Source: an uncultured Campylobacter sp. (GTDB lineage Bacteria; Campylobacterota; Campylobacteria; Campylobacterales; Campylobacteraceae). Taken from it: DNA of 9,569 bases. The stretch's first letter is position 1. Each line of letters opens with the position of its first letter. The notes under the pieces were generated by a model. It was not told where the DNA came from, ran no database searches, and worked only from the letters and a program-made list of their open reading frames with translations. Where the stretch lies: positions 1-9,569 of the forward strand of contig NZ_CALIII010000452.1 of the NCBI RefSeq assembly GCF_938018145.1, in the 5' to 3' direction. The translations under genes and the position numbers were made by a program. Positions 7,244 through 9,569 of this stretch are shown in pieces.

Positions 7244-7951
7244 ATGAAAAAAATAGTTTTGTCGCTAATGGCGGCCTGCGCGATGTTTGCTGCGTCAAAC
7301 GAGCAAGTAGTCGGTTTTTACTCGCAGATGGTCGGCGAGGGCGTGAAAGTAAACGTAACCGAGCGTAAACCGATAGCCGACGGTATCGAAGCGGTCGTGG
7401 TAAATTTGAGCAACGGTCAAGTCAGCCAAGACGAGGTTATCTTTACTAAAGGCGACCTGCTTTTCCCGGATATCATCGACCTAAAGGCGCAAAAAGCCTA
7501 CCTGCAAGAGATAAAAAAGGAAATAGCGGCGAAAAACATCTCAAAAGTCTATAAAAACGAGCAAAAAGAAAATATCATCACTCTAGGAAACGACTCTAAA
7601 AAGCCGACTATCGTGATGTTTTCCGATCCTGAGTGCCCATACTGCCGCCTAGAGCTTGAAAAGATCGAAGCGACGTTAAAAGAAAGCAACGTAAAGCTAA
7701 TCTTAACTCCGGTTCACGACGTTTCGTCTTTGCAAAAAAGCTTTTTGATATATAAAGACGCAGCAAGCGCAAAAACCGATAGCGACAAGATCAAAATTTT
7801 ACGAAAATATTTTGCGGACGACTATAAGGTGGCAGACGGTGCAGTCAGTGACGCAGACGTAAAAGCGATGGATAATTTAAGACAAAAATACTCCGCCGCC
7901 GGCGTTCGCTCCGTGCCTTTTATAGTAAATTTAAGCGACCTACAAAAATAA
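7244..7951 (+). CDS. Periplasmic DsbC/DsbG-like thiol-disulfide protein (thioredoxin fold)
   Basis: 235 aa with an N-terminal Sec signal peptide (MKKIVLSLMAACAMFAA, cleavage probably near residue 17). An N-terminal region (about 18-100), comparable to the dimerisation part of DsbC/DsbG, is followed by a thioredoxin-fold domain. That domain has FSDPECPYCRLELEK with active-site C131-P-Y-C134 and the cis-proline loop GVRSVPFIV at P225. After signal removal these two are the only cysteines. The CPYC motif matches DsbG, whose family repairs or reduces periplasmic cysteines; DsbC more often has CGYC. From memory, C. jejuni has a similar protein gene (Cj1380) directly after selB. Its target is unknown; roles in cytochrome or other periplasmic protein folding are possible. 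A hairpin terminator candidate follows its stop. Confidence 0.87.
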   Translation: MKKIVLSLMAACAMFAASNEQVVGFYSQMVGEGVKVNVTERKPIADGIEAVVVNLSNGQVSQDEVIFTKGDLLFPDIIDLKAQKAYLQEIKKEIAAKNISKVYKNEQKENIITLGNDSKKPTIVMFSDPECPYCRLELEKIEATLKESNVKLILTPVHDVSSLQKSFLIYKDAASAKTDSDKIKILRKYFADDYKVADGAVSDADVKAMDNLRQKYSAAGVRSVPFIVNLSDLQK

Positions 7952-7964
7952 TCTCTAACGCAAA

Positions 7965-7995
7965 TTTGAGCTAAATTTACCAGATTTAGCTCAAA
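7965..7995 (+). terminator. Hairpin terminator candidate after the DsbC-like gene
   Basis: TTTGAGCTAAAT (7965-7976) and ATTTAGCTCAAA (7984-7995) form a perfect 12-bp stem with a 7-nt loop, starting 14 bp after the stop codon. The following sequence (AGCCCTAAATTTTC) is only weakly U-rich, so termination strength is uncertain. The position fits a transcript end before the fdh promoter. Confidence 0.55.
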
Positions 7996-8150
7996 AGCCC
8001 TAAATTTTCATAAAATATACTTTTATAACTTGATATGTAGTATTGAAATTTAAGCTAAATTTTAGATTTCCTTAACTATTTATTAAGTTTCATAATTAAT
8101 CTAATATTTTTACTTCATTTATTCTCAAAATATGCTAAATTTGCACAGTG

Positions 8151-8164
8151 ATATTTTAAAATAT
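8151..8164. repeat. Perfect 14-bp palindrome, possible operator
   Basis: ATATTTT directly followed by AAAATAT forms a perfect two-fold symmetric site 122 bp before the first fdh gene. Such a site could bind a dimeric regulator. It is all A/T, so chance occurrence in A+T-rich DNA is quite possible. Confidence 0.3.
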
Positions 8165-8182
8165 GCAAGTGCCCTAAAATAC

Positions 8183-8206
8183 GCGCCTGTAAGGCGCACT
8201 ACGCCT
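8183..8206 (+). ncRNA. Alternative-hairpin element in the fdh leader
   Basis: Three segments can pair in two exclusive ways. GCGCCT (8183-8188) pairs with AGGCGC (8192-8197) over a 3-nt loop. Alternatively AGGCG (8192-8196) pairs with CGCCT (8202-8206) over a 5-nt loop. The element is a G+C-rich island in A+T-rich DNA, 80 bp before the fdh start. This is the layout of a switch or attenuator, but no known riboswitch class is recognised. Confidence 0.35.
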
Positions 8207-8246
8207 AGGAAATATGCAAAATTTGAACAATATCTTTCTAAAAACG

Positions 8247-8269
8247 TCTCAAAAATTTCAAATTTGAGA
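8247..8269 (+). promoter_or_regulatory. Hairpin just upstream of the fdh ribosome site
   Basis: TCTCAAA (8247-8253) and TTTGAGA (8263-8269) form a 7-bp stem with a 9-nt loop, ending 5 nt before AAGGAG (8275-8280). It could affect ribosome access to, or mRNA stability of, the Tat protein gene and fdhA. Confidence 0.35.
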
Positions 8270-8285
8270 TTAATAAGGAGAAAAC

Positions 8286-8495
8286 ATGCAAGGATCAAGA
8301 CGAGATTTTCTCAAAAAATCTCTGAAGGTCGGCGCGGTAGGCGGGACTGTATTGGCCGCCGCAGCTATCGCAAAACCGACTAGCGACGAGCTTGCTCCTG
8401 ACGACAACGGCGTAGTTGTCGGCAAGTCGAGCAAAAAAGAGGTGCTTTACAAAAAAAGCAAAGAGTGGGAATACTACTATAAGATCGCTTACTAA
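8286..8495 (+). CDS. Small twin-arginine (Tat) signal protein of the formate dehydrogenase operon
   Basis: A 69-aa protein consisting of a Tat signal and a short tail. The N-terminus has GSRRDFLKKSLK, matching the S-R-R-x-F-L-K box, followed by a mild hydrophobic stretch (VGAVGGTVLAAAAIA, about 16-30). The tail is charged, with the end KEWEYYYKIAY, and contains no cysteine or metal-binding motif. AAGGAG lies 5 nt before the ATG, and fdhA begins 11 bp after its stop, so the two are one operon. I recall this as the uncharacterised family named formate dehydrogenase region TAT target (TIGR02811), with Cj1513c as the C. jejuni equivalent. Its role is not known. It could be a small subunit of the periplasmic complex or an assembly factor exported with FdhA. 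Confidence 0.85.
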   Translation: MQGSRRDFLKKSLKVGAVGGTVLAAAAIAKPTSDELAPDDNGVVVGKSSKKEVLYKKSKEWEYYYKIAY

Positions 8496-8506
8496 GGGAG
8501 AAAACC

Positions 8507-9569
8507 ATGAGTGATTCACGCATAGGAAGACGCTCGTTTTTGAAGCTTGCCGCTCTTGGTGCCGGTAGCACGATGGCATTTGGCGAAAACGAGACGTTTA
8601 GAAAGGCAACCAACGAGGAGATAAAAAATCCTTACGAAGGTTCAAAAAAGGTTAGAACGATTTGTTCTATTTGTTCGGCGGGTTGCGGTATAGAAGCCGA
8701 GGTAAAAGACGGAGTATGGGTACGCCAAGATATGGCTATGTATCACCCGATCTCTCAGGGTTCGCACTGCTCTAAGGGAATCGATCAGATCGACCTTACG
8801 AAATCAAAACAACGCATCAAATTTCCGATGAAAAAAGTAAACGGAAAATGGGAGCGCATCAGCTGGGAGCAAGCCGTAAACGAAATCGGCGATAAGATGC
8901 TACAAATCCGTAAAGAAGACGGTCCTGATAGCGTAGTTTTCTTGGGTTCGGCTAAATTTAACAACGAGCAGGCTTACTATTTCCGCAAATTTGCGGCGTT
9001 TTGGGGTACAAACAGCAACGATCACGTAGCACGCATTTGACATAGCGCAACAGTCGCCGGTGTGGCGAATACTTGGGGTTATGGCGCGATGACGAATCAC
9101 TTCGGAGATATGACGGCAAATTCAAAAGCGATCTTTTGTATCGGTGCGAATTCGGCTGTAGCAAATCCCGTCGGCGGCATGAAGCATATGTTGCAAGCCA
9201 AAGATAGAAACAACGCAAAATTAATCGTAGCGGATCCGAATTTTACTAAAACGGCTGCGCACGCGGATCTTTACTTGCGTCAGCGTTCAGGAACGGACGT
9301 GGCTCTTATTTATGGACTTATTCACATTATCCTTAAAAACGGCTGGGAAGATAAAGAATTTTTAGAAAACAGAACCTATGGTATCGAAGAGGTTAGAAAA
9401 GAGGCCGAACACTGGACGCCTGAGCTTACTTCGGACGTTACCGGCGTACCGGTAGATAGACTCATAGAGGCTGCTAATATAATGGCGCATACGAAACCAG
9501 GAACGGTTATCTGGGCTCTAGGTATCACTCAGCACTCGGTGGGAACGTCAAATACCAGAATTTTACCTA
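8507..9569 (+). CDS. fdhA: Formate dehydrogenase large subunit, selenocysteine-containing, Tat-exported (partial at right edge)
   Basis: The molybdenum/tungsten bis-MGD catalytic subunit that oxidises formate to CO2 in the periplasm. Codons 1-354 are in the window; I expect 900 or more in full. The start ATG follows AAGGGAG. A Tat signal lies at about 5-25 (RIGRRSFLKLAALGAGS). A 4Fe-4S site is formed by C53, C56, C60 and C88. Codon 178 is TGA (9038-9040). The frame stays open across it to the window end. The flanking protein, ARI-U-HSATVAGVANTWG then GAMTNH, matches the selenocysteine site of FdnG/FdhF-type enzymes, so this TGA is read as Sec. It is neither a stop nor a pseudogene. selA and selB nearby supply the decoding machinery. 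The iron-sulfur and cytochrome subunits probably follow beyond the edge. Confidence 0.96.
9038..9083 (+). promoter_or_regulatory. Selenocysteine UGA and bacterial SECIS element inside fdhA
   Basis: After the TGA at 9038-9040, TCGCC (9054-9058) pairs with GGCGA (9064-9068) around the loop GGTGT. CAA (9048-9050) can pair with TTG (9073-9075), and CATA (9041-9044) with TATG (9080-9083), giving a stacked hairpin with internal loops. Eighteen nucleotides separate the UGA from the loop GGU. As I recall, E. coli fdhF has the same spacing and a GGUCU loop. SelB should bind this element. Confidence 0.85.

Larger units (their letters stand above)
7996..8285 (+). promoter_or_regulatory. fdh operon promoter region and leader
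   Basis: The gap between the DsbC-like gene and the fdh genes is 334 bp. Its first half (to about 8165) is very A+T-rich. Several -10-like words are present (TATACT 8016-8021, TATAAC 8024-8029, CATAAT 8091-8096) and I cannot decide between them. An interrupted dyad CTTAA-N7-TTAAG (8071-8087) and a perfect 14-bp palindrome (8151-8164) may be operators. The word AAATATGC occurs at 8128, 8159 and 8210. The part from about 8165 is less A+T-rich, contains hairpins, and is likely transcribed leader. Confidence 0.5.

Noticed and set aside
7249..7290. DsbC-like protein as a lipoprotein (cysteine at residue 12, MAAC)
   Set aside because: The residue at -3 is Met, not a lipobox Leu/Val, and the preceding hydrophobic stretch is too short; an ordinary Sec signal peptide fits better.
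8132..8383. 83-aa plus-strand ORF in the fdh leader
   Set aside because: No Shine-Dalgarno, arginine/lysine-rich low-information protein, and its end overlaps the well-supported Tat-signal gene in another frame.
8507..9040. fdhA as a nonsense-mutated pseudogene ending at 9040
   Set aside because: The TGA is at the conserved selenocysteine position, is followed by an intact frame and a SECIS hairpin, and selA and selB are nearby.

Overview
The window looks like a chromosomal segment of a Campylobacter-type epsilonproteobacterium. I infer one of the higher-G+C, mostly oral species (rectus/showae/curvus/gracilis group), mainly from the protein families, the gene order, and the very frequent AAATTT(G) word. 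The species is a guess. The theme of positions 1498-9569 is a selenocysteine-dependent, Tat-exported formate dehydrogenase and the machinery that makes it.

Layout. (1) 1-1246, minus strand: an A+T-rich, partial gene for a membrane-anchored ankyrin-repeat protein, starting at TTG and running off the left edge. (2) 1247-1497: a gap holding inverted repeats and eight copies of AAATTT. (3) 1498-3880, minus strand: a two-gene, translationally coupled unit of a multi-cluster 4Fe-4S protein followed by a TorD-family chaperone. (4) 3881-4041: a divergent promoter region. (5) 4042-7184, plus strand: selA and selB, overlapping by ATGA. (6) 7244-7951, plus strand: a periplasmic DsbC/DsbG-like thiol-disulfide protein with its own TATAAT box. 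(7) 7952-8285: an A+T-rich regulatory region and RNA leader with palindromes and two mutually exclusive hairpins. (8) 8286-8495 and 8507 to the right edge, plus strand: a 69-aa Tat-signal protein and fdhA, the large molybdenum/tungsten formate dehydrogenase subunit. fdhA is read through an in-frame TGA (selenocysteine) at 9038-9040, with a bacterial SECIS hairpin directly after it.

How the parts work together. SelA charges tRNA-Sec with selenium. SelB carries Sec-tRNA to the ribosome and recognises the SECIS hairpin inside fdhA mRNA. The TorD-like chaperone probably protects the FdhA Tat signal or assists cofactor loading. The polyferredoxin may supply electrons or serve maturation (inference). 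The finished enzyme oxidises formate in the periplasm. The user of selenocysteine and two of the proteins that insert it therefore lie within about 5.5 kb.

No tRNA (including selC), rRNA, insertion sequence or CRISPR array was seen. No wholly new system is evident. The least described parts are the polyferredoxin/TorD pair, the 69-aa Tat protein, the structured fdh leader and the ankyrin gene.
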